Of a DNA stretch of 21,151 bases, positions 9,217 through 17,095 are shown one piece after another (position 1 is the first letter of the stretch; every line of letters begins with the position of its first letter). The DNA is from a virus. The DNA is taken from positions 1 through 21,151 of the IMG/VR virus record IMGVR_UViG_3300001472_000181. The stretch is one strand, 5' to 3'. Below the pieces are notes generated by a model. It searched no databases, was not told where the DNA came from, and saw only the letters and a program-made list of their open reading frames with translations. Both the position numbers and the translations under genes were made by a program.

Positions 9217-10098
9217 CTACACAAACTGCAATTCTATTGCCATCGCCAATACCTTTAATGGTAAAGGGTCGTTTTGTGATACAGTAATTGTTGGATTTTT
9301 ACTATACCCTAAAAAGTTAAATTCTTTTTTTCCAGTTACTGCTACCATATCACTACCTATTGTAAAATTTAAAGGGGTAATTAATAATTCATATGCGCTA
9401 TTATTAGCAGCTTTTACATTTACATCCAATGCACTATTTACATCAAGAATACATCTAGTAATTCTTCGTGGCTGACCAGTCAAAGGACCACTATCTATTT
9501 CTTTATCAATAGGCATAGTTTCTAATATAGGAGTATAATTAAATCCTACTTTTACTCCAGTAGCTCTAGGAGAAACAGAACTAGCATTAAGTGTTATTCT
9601 ATTATTTGCATCTATTGTATATGTTCCTAAAGAAGAATTACCAAATACTGCATTAACACTAATTTCCCCATAGATAGCATTAACAGTATGTATATAACCA
9701 TCTACTATAGTTATTACTGCATTATCAGAAGGAACAGCTGCTAAATTTTGATCTAAAGTTAAAGTATGTCCACTTGAAGTAGTTGTAACTGCTGTAATAG
9801 TATATTTTGTAGTATTACCAGCAATAGTAAATGTTTCTAAAACTTGTGGAGCAGTTGTAAATCCATCAACAATTAAAAACTTTTGATTAGTTGCTTGACT
9901 TGCTCCATTAACTTTTGGACTACCTTTTTGATAAACAGTAGTAGAAGTTTGACAATCAAGAGTAGTTGAATCATCATCAGCAAACTTTTCTAAAGCATAA
10001 GTAGTTGTGCCATTAATTTGTCTTTTAGATACTACAAATAAATTAGAATTAGCAGCTGTCATACTATGAAAAAAATCTCCTAATCTTGTTTCATACAT
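9217..10098 (-). CDS. Tail tubular protein B (T7 gp12-like), C-terminal part, out of frame with the N-terminal part
   Basis: 293 residues from an internal ATG. The same frame is open upstream to about 10146 and there encodes AVFHSIRNEKIAGWT in front of MYETR. The string 'avfHsiR.eki.gWt..et' is a conserved stretch inside single-chain tail tubular B (gp12/nozzle) proteins, so this is the C-terminal portion of one protein, not an independent gene. The rest is beta-rich and threonine-rich and ends with a conserved-looking 'RRITRCILDVNSALDVNV' region. The first ATG is therefore probably not a true start. The product would complete the nozzle of the short tail below the gp11-like ring. See the junction finding at 10142-10149. 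Confidence 0.85.
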   Translation of the reverse strand: MYETRLGDFFHSMTAANSNLFVVSKRQINGTTTYALEKFADDDSTTLDCQTSTTVYQKGSPKVNGASQATNQKFLIVDGFTTAPQVLETFTIAGNTTKYTITAVTTTSSGHTLTLDQNLAAVPSDNAVITIVDGYIHTVNAIYGEISVNAVFGNSSLGTYTIDANNRITLNASSVSPRATGVKVGFNYTPILETMPIDKEIDSGPLTGQPRRITRCILDVNSALDVNVKAANNSAYELLITPLNFTIGSDMVAVTGKKEFNFLGYSKNPTITVSQNDPLPLKVLAMAIELQFV

Positions 10099-10141
10099 TG
10101 TCCATCCAGCTATTTTTCATTTCTTATACTATGAAAGACTG

Positions 10142-11446
10142 CTATTTACCATTACTTATTGAACCACCATTAACAAAAAAAGCAAACTGTTCTGGTCTTG
10201 TATCATTACCAGTTATCATAGCTATTTGTTTAGGATTATCAATTAATTGAGAAGATAATACTGAAATAGATTCTGAAGAATAAGCTGCTTGACTATCTGA
10301 ATATAAATATTCTCTAATTGATTTACCATTTTTTTGAGAAAATACAGTAGCTCCATCAAATATAGTTGGATTAGCTCTACTACATCCATAAGGAGTTTGT
10401 CGTCTAAAAGCTATATTACTAGGAGTAATAGCAGCAGTATCAGAAGCAGAAGGAGAATAATACTCTCCACCATCTGTAAATATTAATAAATTTCTAGAAC
10501 TAACAAGATGTCGCACTTCATTAACTCTATCTCCAGCAATAGCTACATTAATACTTTCATTAGCTAAACCAGTACCTAAAGCAAAATTAAAATATCCTCC
10601 TATTTGACTAGCAACAACACTAGATGGTTTATTTTTAATACCACCAAACCATAATCTATTATCATGAAAAGTAACTGCTTGAGGAAATCCTTGAATAGCA
10701 GATATTAATTGTTCTTCCCAATCTACATGAGGTCCAACAGAAACAGTATCTTCTAATACAGTTACAGTTAATACAGTAGCACTAGTATATCCAGTAACAT
10801 AAACTTGTTTTGCATTTACTGTTAAATATGTACCAACATAAGCATTAGTAAAAGAACTAGCACTAGCAGTTAATGTTCTTCCAGCTCCAGTTGCATGAGC
10901 TGATAAAGTTACAGTAGTTGTACTAGCAGCATATTTATAAAAAGGTTGTGTTGTTTTATTTGTACTACTAACTGTAACAGTATCATCATCTTCAAAAGCA
11001 AATAAACTTACAGTAAAGTTAGTAGCTGAAGTTCTTTTAATTTCTATAATAGGATTATCTCTATGTGTTATAAATACAGTATCTCCAAACTGAGCATAGT
11101 TTAATTCAAATAACTGTGCAGTAGTCCAATTACAATTAGAAGTTATATTTGTTTGTACATCAGCTCCATCACTATCTACAACATCTAATCTATTATTTGA
11201 TAATGCAAATATTGCTACTTCATCATTAGAAAATATAAAAGGAATTATTCTTGTTTCTCTTGTACCAAAAGTATTTTTATACTCAGTGCCAGGTCTACGC
11301 ATAACTCCACCTTCATCTAAAAGATACCAATTACGACATTGTTTAGCACCATCAAAATATGCTTTTGCATCTGTACGAGCTGCTAAAAGAGGATTAAGTT
11401 CTCCAGATGAAAAATTAGTTAATACTGTTCTTAATTGTCTAGCCAT
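10142..11446 (-). CDS. Tail tubular protein B (T7 gp12-like), N-terminal part, truncated by a frame change
   Basis: 434 residues. It opens with MARQLRTVLTNFSSGELNPLLAARTDAKAYFDGAKQCRNW, the typical start of tail tubular B proteins ('..nfs.GelsP.l.gR.D...y..G...c.N....p.GG..rRPGt.y'), here with GGVMRRPGTEY. The central region has VTFHDNRLWFGG and LLIFTDGGEYY, also typical. It ends prematurely at SISNGK followed by TAG, exactly where homologues continue with a 'IAVFHSIR' segment, which is found in the next frame. Together the two parts give about 743 residues, near the 794 of T7 gp12. The start overlaps the tail tubular A gene by 8 bases. Confidence 0.92.
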   Translation of the reverse strand: MARQLRTVLTNFSSGELNPLLAARTDAKAYFDGAKQCRNWYLLDEGGVMRRPGTEYKNTFGTRETRIIPFIFSNDEVAIFALSNNRLDVVDSDGADVQTNITSNCNWTTAQLFELNYAQFGDTVFITHRDNPIIEIKRTSATNFTVSLFAFEDDDTVTVSSTNKTTQPFYKYAASTTTVTLSAHATGAGRTLTASASSFTNAYVGTYLTVNAKQVYVTGYTSATVLTVTVLEDTVSVGPHVDWEEQLISAIQGFPQAVTFHDNRLWFGGIKNKPSSVVASQIGGYFNFALGTGLANESINVAIAGDRVNEVRHLVSSRNLLIFTDGGEYYSPSASDTAAITPSNIAFRRQTPYGCSRANPTIFDGATVFSQKNGKSIREYLYSDSQAAYSSESISVLSSQLIDNPKQIAMITGNDTRPEQFAFFVNGGSISNGK

Positions 11447-12053
11447 TTAATCCAAAACCACTTGATCTAGTTGATCTTCTTTCTTCAATAAATCTGCTAG
11501 TAGCAAGTTGTTTAGATGTTGTTTCTTGTGAAGCTATATTTTTAGCTCTCATAAATTGTCTTTCAGCTAAATCATCAAATTGTTTAATCATACCAGCATC
11601 TCTTGCAACAGCTCCAGCATAGATTGAAGCTAGTTTATATTCTAAGGCAAGACGAAAATAGGGAGGAAAATTACTTTCGTCTTGTCTAAAAATATAATCC
11701 ATAATTACAGTTGAGTTAGAACCATAACCATTTAAATAAATCATATCTTCATATCGTGAATAAGGCAAAACAACATCATTACAAGTAACTGTACATATTT
11801 CTAAAACTTGTGGATTTGTTGGAATTTGATATGCATATTCATATCTACCAGCTGGAGTTGCTGTTAATAAAGATAATTGTTTTTGCCCAGTAGCAAATCT
11901 CCATCTAGTTCTAGTTAAACTAGCTTCTACAATTTCTTCATAAATATTATTTGTTACAAGTCCTTCTGTACTATCATCTGTAAATGACGAAATCGGTTGC
12001 GCACCGATCATAATTAAAGCTCTTGCTGCTATATCTACTTTTGTTACTGCCAT
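11439..12053 (-). CDS. Tail tubular protein A (T7 gp11-like gatekeeper/adaptor)
   Basis: 204 residues, near the 196 of T7 gp11. Recognisable family features are an N-terminal helix 'DIAARALIMIGAQPISSF', then 'ASLTRTRWRFATGQKQLSLL' and 'EYAYQIPTNPQVLEI', and the later 'PPYFRLALEYKLASIYAGAVARD', followed by a basic C-terminal tail. It forms the ring between the portal and the nozzle and closes the head after packaging. It is preceded by a hairpin (12069-12092) and followed by tail tubular B with an 8-base overlap. Confidence 0.95.
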   Translation of the reverse strand: MAVTKVDIAARALIMIGAQPISSFTDDSTEGLVTNNIYEEIVEASLTRTRWRFATGQKQLSLLTATPAGRYEYAYQIPTNPQVLEICTVTCNDVVLPYSRYEDMIYLNGYGSNSTVIMDYIFRQDESNFPPYFRLALEYKLASIYAGAVARDAGMIKQFDDLAERQFMRAKNIASQETTSKQLATSRFIEERRSTRSSGFGLNG

Positions 12054-12068
12054 AGTTTAATTGTTTTA

Positions 12069-12092
12069 TGATGGGGGAAAATTCCCCCACCA
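12069..12092 (-). promoter_or_regulatory. Strong RNA hairpin between the decoration-like and tail tubular A genes
   Basis: On the coding strand this 24-base stretch folds with TGGTGGGGGA pairing to TCCCCCATCA around a four-base ATTT loop. It gives ten pairs, five of them consecutive G-C, plus one G-U wobble. No run of T follows, so it is a weak candidate for an intrinsic terminator. It fits better as an attenuator, an mRNA stabiliser or a nuclease processing site that separates expression of the abundant head proteins from the less abundant tail proteins (inference). Confidence 0.7.
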
Positions 12093-12104
12093 AATTAATA
12101 TCAG

Positions 12105-12359
12105 TTACGCAAGTGCTACAGTTGTTACAGTTGTTGCTCCAGTTGCTGAAGTAACAGTGATAACATCCATTTCATGCGTTCCACCTACACCAATAGAACA
12201 AAGGATTACATCTCCAATGCTTAATTCTTGGTATGATAGATTAAAGTAACCAGAAGCAACTACTGTTGATTTGGCATCTCCGTCAGTATAAAAAAACAGT
12301 GAGTTTTCACTTCCTGCCTGGGAGATTTTTTTAATTGGGTTTGCTAATGCATATGCCAT
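12105..12359 (-). CDS. Small head protein, possible capsid decoration protein
   Basis: 84 residues, with a good ribosome site (AGGAG 7 bases before the ATG). It lies directly after the capsid gene and before the tail tubular A gene. The sequence is beta-rich, with YFNLSYQELSIGDVILCSIG in the middle and a valine/threonine-rich end. Small proteins of this type ('...gYF......l..GDvI....') follow the capsid gene in many marine phages. A head decoration or head-fibre base role is inferred from position and composition; no conserved catalytic residues are visible. Confidence 0.75.
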   Translation of the reverse strand: MAYALANPIKKISQAGSENSLFFYTDGDAKSTVVASGYFNLSYQELSIGDVILCSIGVGGTHEMDVITVTSATGATTVTTVALA

Positions 12360-12374
12360 AAATATTCTCCTTTC

Positions 12375-13217
12375 CTATTCTGTACAGAGCTGTACTCTAG
12401 CTCCATCGCCATCAATTAAAACTGAACCCATGCTTAACATAGAAGTAACAAGGTGTGCTACTTTTTCAGGAATGTAATTCAATTCAGTTCTCACATCAGT
12501 ACCAACACCTAAACCACAAGATGACTTATGCCATGCTAGAGTTTTTCTGTCGTTACCAGTTTTAGTTAAACCAGAGTGAGTAAAGATTAAGAATCCCATC
12601 CATCTTTTAGCAGTTTGTTCTCCACTTAAAAATGGAAGATCAGCTGGACCAACATATTCTTGATTAGAAAATTGATCAACTGCTAATAGTTCTCCATATT
12701 GGGTTGGACCTAATGCCCAGTATCTTTGGTTGTCATCAGGAACATCATTGTTTCCGAAAACAGTTTGCATGTTTTGAGCTTTAATCAAAGTCATGCCAGT
12801 TGCAGAAGCTGTACCACCAAATGAAACATTTGCCGCTATAGAAGTTGCAGCAGTAATAATATCAATAATAATTGAGTCAGTCTTTCTACCTAATGCATAA
12901 GCTGCATTTTTAGCAAGAATCCCTCTTTCGTCGATATTAGTTTTAAGCTCATCCAGTTTATCAACATAATCAGCTGCATAAAAGTCGCTTAAAGAAGCAG
13001 ACACATTACTGTGTGCGCTGTTCATAGCTACTACTTCAGCATGTCTTGCTTTTGTAGTTGCAGAACCTTTAGCTAGTTTTTGAAAAGTAACTGTTGAACC
13101 AGTAACTCCATTAATATTTCTAACTAAATTCTTCATTTTTGACCCCATGCGTTGATATGCCATGTGGACTTCAGCTTCAAATTGCGTAATAAATGCGTTA
13201 GTTATTGAACTAGCCAT
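12375..13217 (-). CDS. Major capsid protein
   Basis: 280 residues. The N-terminus 'SITNAFITQFEAEVHMAYQRMGSKMKNLVR', then 'GSTVTFQKLAKGSATTKARHAEV', 'SDFYAADYVDKLDELKTNIDERGILAKNAAYALGRKTDSIIIDII' and a late 'KVAHLVTSMLSMGSVLIDGDGARVQL' match the phage capsid family seen in marine podoviruses and other small phages (HK97-fold by family, not seen directly). It lies right after scaffold and a small peptidase-like gene. The base composition is less AT-rich than the neighbours, in keeping with high expression. AAAGGAT lies about 7 bases before the ATG. A 132-base leader with a promoter-like motif and a hairpin precedes it. Confidence 0.95.
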   Translation of the reverse strand: MASSITNAFITQFEAEVHMAYQRMGSKMKNLVRNINGVTGSTVTFQKLAKGSATTKARHAEVVAMNSAHSNVSASLSDFYAADYVDKLDELKTNIDERGILAKNAAYALGRKTDSIIIDIITAATSIAANVSFGGTASATGMTLIKAQNMQTVFGNNDVPDDNQRYWALGPTQYGELLAVDQFSNQEYVGPADLPFLSGEQTAKRWMGFLIFTHSGLTKTGNDRKTLAWHKSSCGLGVGTDVRTELNYIPEKVAHLVTSMLSMGSVLIDGDGARVQLCTE

Positions 13218-13293
13218 AATATTATCCTTTCAATTTAAAGTTTGTTTCGCTTGTCTTTTATGTATTCCTTGTGTTGTCCATAGATATCATAGG

Positions 13294-13321
13294 CACAAAT
13301 ACCCACAAAAAAGGGCTTGTG
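13294..13321 (-). promoter_or_regulatory. Hairpin in the leader of the capsid gene
   Basis: On the coding strand CACAAG-CCC pairs with GGG-TA-TTTGTG around the loop TTTTTTGT, with a two-base bulge. The run of T is inside the loop and not after the stem, so it does not look like a terminator. It lies between the promoter-like motif at 13325-13358 and the capsid start, and would sit at the 5' end of the predicted capsid transcript, where such structures often stabilise mRNA (inference). Confidence 0.5.
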
Positions 13322-13324
13322 TAT

Positions 13325-13358
13325 TCTATCTCATAAAATTTATTTTAATTCAACGCAC
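13325..13358 (-). promoter_or_regulatory. Promoter-like motif TGTGCGTTGAAT ... GATAGAAT ahead of the capsid gene
   Basis: One of four copies of TGTGCRTTGAA on the coding strand. TTGAAT (13353-13348) is followed after 17 bases by GATAGA (13330-13325). The copy shares TAAGAATGTGCRTTGAA with the one at 20802 and the downstream block TATGARATAGARTW with the one at 17348. It overlaps the stop codon of the peptidase-like gene and lies about 100 bases ahead of the capsid ATG. Confidence 0.6.
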
Positions 13359-13718
13359 ATTCTTAAGTTTTTCAACTAATATTTTTAAAAGTATAGGGTT
13401 TTCTTTAAGTGTTGCTACTAAACCATTAGAAAGTGCATTGATAACTACTTCTTCTTTATTTTCTTCATCTAAAGGTTGTCCTGATTGTGTTAAATTATAA
13501 TAGTATGCTATTGCATGAAGTACCTCATGTATTAAAGTACATGAATAATCTAAATTAGATAAATCCTCCTGAATCGTAATAGAATTTTTCCTATGATCAA
13601 ATTCGCCATATGAATCAGAAGGTTTAGAAAATGTTGCTTTATCTTTTTCTACAAGAACATCTTGATAACTTATTTTAAGATTAAATTTTTGCTGGAGTAG
13701 TTCCGTATTTTTTTTCAT
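13350..13718 (-). CDS. Small HExxH zinc-peptidase-like protein in the capsid module
   Basis: 122 residues. HEVLH at residues 64-68 is a classic HExxH zinc-binding motif, within 'CTLIHEVLHAIAYYY'. A glutamate about 21-22 residues later (Glu89 or Glu90, in 'NKEEVVINALSNGL') is placed to be the third ligand of a minimal gluzincin, as in SprT/ImmA-like phage peptidases. A segment 'YGEFDHRKNSITI' before it also fits that fold. It lies between scaffold (38-base overlap) and capsid, so it could process scaffold, capsid or a host protein; this is inference. No standard prohead protease is visible in the window. Confidence 0.8.
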   Translation of the reverse strand: MKKNTELLQQKFNLKISYQDVLVEKDKATFSKPSDSYGEFDHRKNSITIQEDLSNLDYSCTLIHEVLHAIAYYYNLTQSGQPLDEENKEEVVINALSNGLVATLKENPILLKILVEKLKNVR

Positions 13719-14424
13719 ATAAAGCTGTAACTCTATTTACATATGCTGGGTCTCTCCTAGCGTCATCCCAATAACGAGCATCTCTCATCATAGAACGTAA
13801 ATCATCTTCACTAGCATTTACATCAATAGCAGTATCAGAACTAGGAATAGAAGAATCTTTTGTTAATCCCATTATTTCTTCTAAAACCTTAACATTATCA
13901 GCACTTGTTGCAATGTTTGAAACAGATTGATATGCAGTTTCAGAAAGATTTTTCTTTGCCCATAAATCAACAGCTTCTATTCTAGCTTTACCATTATCGC
14001 CTAATTCAGCTATTTGATCTTCTTGACTAGGTATATCAGCTACAGCATTATCTACAAATGCTTTAATTCCATCATTAAAATCATCTTGTGATAAACCTTT
14101 TGATTTAGAAAATTCTTGCCACCATTGAACCATAGGTACATCAGGACTTAAATTAACATCTACATTTTCAGGAAGTTCAGGAGTAGGAAGTTCATATGAT
14201 TCAGGTATTTTACCTAATCTTTCCTTTTCATAATCTTCACGAATAGATTTTGTTAATTCTTCTGTTCGTTGTCCTAGTTTAGATTCTAATGCTTTATAAG
14301 AAGAACCTAATGCTTCAATATTAACTTCTCCTCTATCAGTATCCCAAAATTTTTCTGATATATATTCTGGTCTACTTGCTTGTTCTTGTTGTTGTTCTTG
14401 TGGTTGCCCATTATCTTCAGCCAT
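13681..14424 (-). CDS. Scaffolding (capsid assembly) protein
   Basis: 247 residues, acidic and helical, with a Gln/Glu-rich N-terminus (QPQEQQQEQ), then 'ISEKFWDTDRGEVNIEALGSSYKALESKLG', a common opening of podovirus scaffolds, and a proline-rich 'ESYELPTPELPENVDVNLSPDVPMVQWW' linker. Near the C-terminus it reads 'MMRDARYWDDARRDPAYVNRVTALYEKKY', which is typical of scaffold tails that contact capsid. It lies between portal and capsid as expected and overlaps the Bbp19-like gene by 8 bases. It guides procapsid assembly and is removed before or during packaging. Confidence 0.92.
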   Translation of the reverse strand: MAEDNGQPQEQQQEQASRPEYISEKFWDTDRGEVNIEALGSSYKALESKLGQRTEELTKSIREDYEKERLGKIPESYELPTPELPENVDVNLSPDVPMVQWWQEFSKSKGLSQDDFNDGIKAFVDNAVADIPSQEDQIAELGDNGKARIEAVDLWAKKNLSETAYQSVSNIATSADNVKVLEEIMGLTKDSSIPSSDTAIDVNASEDDLRSMMRDARYWDDARRDPAYVNRVTALYEKKYGTTPAKI

Positions 14425-14674
14425 TGTTTTCTTTTCCTTTGTTTATTCTGTTTTGTATTATTGCATATAAAAATTTTGAACCTTCCATATGAAATAATTG
14501 ATTGGTTTCTATATTTGGACCACTTACTGAATCTACAGTAATTGATTTTAAATGTGTTAAAACTTCCTTACCAGCATCAGTAGAAAAAACAGAAGCATAT
14601 AATTTATTAATTCTATTTTCTTCAACCGAAATTTCTTTTGGTTTTTTTTTATCCTTGAGGCTGTTCCAACTCAT
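14417..14674 (-). CDS. Bbp19-like small phage protein
   Basis: 85 residues from the ATG at 14674. A GTG two codons upstream (14680) is also possible but less likely. The pattern 'YASVFSTDAGKEVLTHLKS......NQLFHMEGSKFLYAIIQNRIN' resembles the Bbp19-like family (small proteins with 'F.t..G..vL..L' and '..eG.r.v...I'), which usually lies between portal and scaffold, as here. Its function is not established to my knowledge. It overlaps the end of the portal gene and the start of scaffold, so it is translated as part of the head operon. Confidence 0.75.
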   Translation of the reverse strand: MSWNSLKDKKKPKEISVEENRINKLYASVFSTDAGKEVLTHLKSITVDSVSGPNIETNQLFHMEGSKFLYAIIQNRINKGKENNG

Positions 14675-16229
14675 TTGCACCCATACTACCTTGTTGAGCC
14701 ATGTTTTGCAACTGATTTGCTAATTCTTGTTGTTCAGCTGCATCTCTAATTAATTTTTCAGGTAAGTTCATTTTTTCAGCTAAATACTTAGCTACTTCAT
14801 CTTGTTTAACTATCATGTTCAACATTTGTGGACCAAATGTCATAGCAATAATTTCATTAAATCTACTTACATCTGCTACATCTTGTTGATGTTGTGCTTT
14901 AGCTAATGGAGAACGAGGTACTACTTTTACTTCTTTTCCATCTACACTAGGAATATCTATTCTACCTTGTTTAGATAATATTCTAATTACTCTACGAAGT
15001 AATGGAGTTACAAACTCAGACTGTAATCTACCAAATGAAGAACCTATTTGTCTTGATAGGTCTGCCATTCTTTCTGCAACTTCTGTAGCTGACATTGGTG
15101 TACCTTCTGGTCTACCTAAAGTTTCCATGTATAAAGCTTTTTTAATATTTGTTCTCATGTCAGATAATATTAATTGAGCTACATTAAAATCTCCAGCTCC
15201 ATTTAAAGGAACTAAACCTCTACTGCCTGGCGATACTGGAATTAGACTACCGGGAACAAGTTGAATATTATCAGGATTAATTACACCATCATCTTCAAAA
15301 GTATAAATACCACTAATTGACATCTGTGCATTTTGTAAAATCATTTCTACAGTTAAGTTAGTAGTTTTAATTGCAGCCATTGCATTAAAGATTGGTCCTC
15401 TACCATAAACTTCGCCACTTGCTTTGTTCCATCTAAATACTAAATATGGATTAGAAGCATTACCTTTTAATTCTTTTTCTTCTATCATTATTTTTTCTTT
15501 AGGAAGTACAACACAGTATTTATATTTTTCTACATTAGGTTCATCATACAAACGCATAACACCTTCAACAACAGTACATTTTGTTTTTGTATGTCTAACC
15601 TTATTCATTATTTCAAAAGGTATATTTCCTTTAGGATAGATTGATTGTAAATCTTCATAATCAATATATCTTGTTCTATAAATTTGATCTATTCTATTAT
15701 CTGGTCCTGAGTTTAAAGTTATGCGTGGTAAAGGTATTGCATTAAATTTAATTGGATTAATTGCATCTCCTTCTTCTACTAATAAACATCCAGTACCTAC
15801 AGCTAAATCCATAAAACATTCATGTACTTCTGTATTAAAATTACTATTTTGTAATATTTCAAATACATAACCAGTTATTGCATCTAACTGTTCATTTATT
15901 TGTGGTTTTAAATCATCTGGTATTTCAGTTCCAGCTTCAAAATCTGCCCATCTTGCAAAAGTAGGTGTCATACCAGCTTGTAATCTACTAGCAAATTCTT
16001 GTATTCCTACTACTGCTGTTTCATCAAATATTTTATCAGTTCTTCTTTCGCCTGGTGTTTCTTCATAAAAAGATTCTCTTTGAGGTAAACAATATTCATA
16101 TGCTTCTTCAAATTTATCTTTCCAATAATCTTTTATTCCTTCTGCTTTTTTAAATCTTTTTAAAAAAGTAGCTACACTATTTGCAGTATCTCCAACATTA
16201 GGAGTTATATCAGGCATTTCATAAGACAT
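14649..16229 (-). CDS. Portal protein (head-tail connector)
   Basis: 526 residues, the same size as T7-type connectors (about 535). The sequence 'KDKFEEAYEYCLPQRESFYEETPGERRTDKIFDETAVVGIQEFASRLQAGMTPTFARWADFEAG' is the hallmark N-terminal region of the bacteriophage head-to-tail connecting family. Later 'NAMAAIKTTNLTVEMILQNAQMSISGIYTFEDDGVINPDNIQLVPGSLIPV' and 'LGRPEGTPMSATEVAERMADLSRQIGSSFGRLQSEFVTPLLRR' are also typical. It forms the dodecameric ring at one capsid vertex through which DNA enters and leaves. The start overlaps the upstream stop by one base (TAATG). Confidence 0.96.
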   Translation of the reverse strand: MSYEMPDITPNVGDTANSVATFLKRFKKAEGIKDYWKDKFEEAYEYCLPQRESFYEETPGERRTDKIFDETAVVGIQEFASRLQAGMTPTFARWADFEAGTEIPDDLKPQINEQLDAITGYVFEILQNSNFNTEVHECFMDLAVGTGCLLVEEGDAINPIKFNAIPLPRITLNSGPDNRIDQIYRTRYIDYEDLQSIYPKGNIPFEIMNKVRHTKTKCTVVEGVMRLYDEPNVEKYKYCVVLPKEKIMIEEKELKGNASNPYLVFRWNKASGEVYGRGPIFNAMAAIKTTNLTVEMILQNAQMSISGIYTFEDDGVINPDNIQLVPGSLIPVSPGSRGLVPLNGAGDFNVAQLILSDMRTNIKKALYMETLGRPEGTPMSATEVAERMADLSRQIGSSFGRLQSEFVTPLLRRVIRILSKQGRIDIPSVDGKEVKVVPRSPLAKAQHQQDVADVSRFNEIIAMTFGPQMLNMIVKQDEVAKYLAEKMNLPEKLIRDAAEQQELANQLQNMAQQGSMGANELEQPQG

Positions 16230-17095
16230 TAAACCATACTTCCAGTAATTGTTTGACCAGTTTTTTTGAATAATGATCTAGCACTAGCTATTTGATCAGA
16301 CATATTACTAGCTTTTTTCTTTTTAAATTTAGTTGTAGTAGAAATTTCTTTTTCTTCTGTATTTGGGTCTACTACTTGATCTTGATTAGATACAACATTA
16401 CTACCAGAAGAATCAGTTGTTTGATTATTTTGAGATGATTGTATTCCTGAACTAGACATAGTTGAATAAAATTTTTTTAAATAATTATCATAAGTATTAC
16501 TAGGTCTATTATTATATGCAAGAAAAGTTCCAGCTAAAGGCATGCCAACAGCAGCCATTCCAAGCATAGCAATACTTTTTATTTTTTTTTGTGATTCAAA
16601 CATTGGTTCTGATATTTGTATAGAAGTCATAATACCAGTAGGGTCTCCTGAACCCATAGCTGAATTTGATTGTCCATATTTTAACCCTAAACTACTTTTA
16701 TTACCTATTACTGATCGACTTATACTTGGGTCGCCTTTAGCATATAATTTTTCTCCTTCTTCTTTACTTATTCTAATAAATTCACCTCCAACTTTTTTAA
16801 AATAATTTCCTACTTTAACTTTACCTTCTGATACTAAATAATCATTAGTAGCTTTAGAAGCTGCACCTCCATACATATCATTTGTTTTTCCATTAGTTAC
16901 TGCATATGTTCCAGTAGTTTTTCCTTTTTGTAAATAATCAAATGGACCAGCTTTTTTTTCTGTAAAACCAATATCTTTTTTAACTTTTTTTACAGCTCTT
17001 TTAGTTTGATTTTCTGTTGCTTTTCTTTCATTTCTATCATCTCTATCACGACCTCTATCATCACCACCATAACTTGTTGAATTTTTACTGCCCAT
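16229..17095 (-). CDS. Unknown virion-associated protein with one hydrophobic segment
   Basis: 288 residues. The N-terminus is rich in Asp and Arg (GGDDRGRDRDDRNERK at residues 10-25). Lysine-rich helices follow, then a segment with repeated glycine and tyrosine, a hydrophobic stretch at residues 173-194 (IKSIAMLGMAAVGMPLAGTF) that could cross a membrane, and a Ser/Gln/Asn-rich region. It ends with ARSLFKKTG, close to RSLFTKAGG of the preceding small protein. I do not recognise a family. Position between a terminase-side gene and the portal suggests a head-neck or virion component. It is coupled on both sides by one-base overlaps. Confidence 0.75.
   Translation of the reverse strand: MGSKNSTSYGGDDRGRDRDDRNERKATENQTKRAVKKVKKDIGFTEKKAGPFDYLQKGKTTGTYAVTNGKTNDMYGGAASKATNDYLVSEGKVKVGNYFKKVGGEFIRISKEEGEKLYAKGDPSISRSVIGNKSSLGLKYGQSNSAMGSGDPTGIMTSIQISEPMFESQKKIKSIAMLGMAAVGMPLAGTFLAYNNRPSNTYDNYLKKFYSTMSSSGIQSSQNNQTTDSSGSNVVSNQDQVVDPNTEEKEISTTTKFKKKKASNMSDQIASARSLFKKTGQTITGSMV

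Noticed and set aside
9417-9437. Possible fifth copy of the recurrent motif (AGTGCATTGGATG on the minus strand)
   Set aside because: It differs at two key positions (AGTGC and TTGG) and lies within the tail tubular B coding region, far from any gene start.
13162-13500. Plus-strand open frame of 112 codons across the capsid leader
   Set aside because: It is antisense to the capsid start, leader and peptidase-like gene, which are well supported, and its hydrophobic composition is typical of antisense AT-rich frames.
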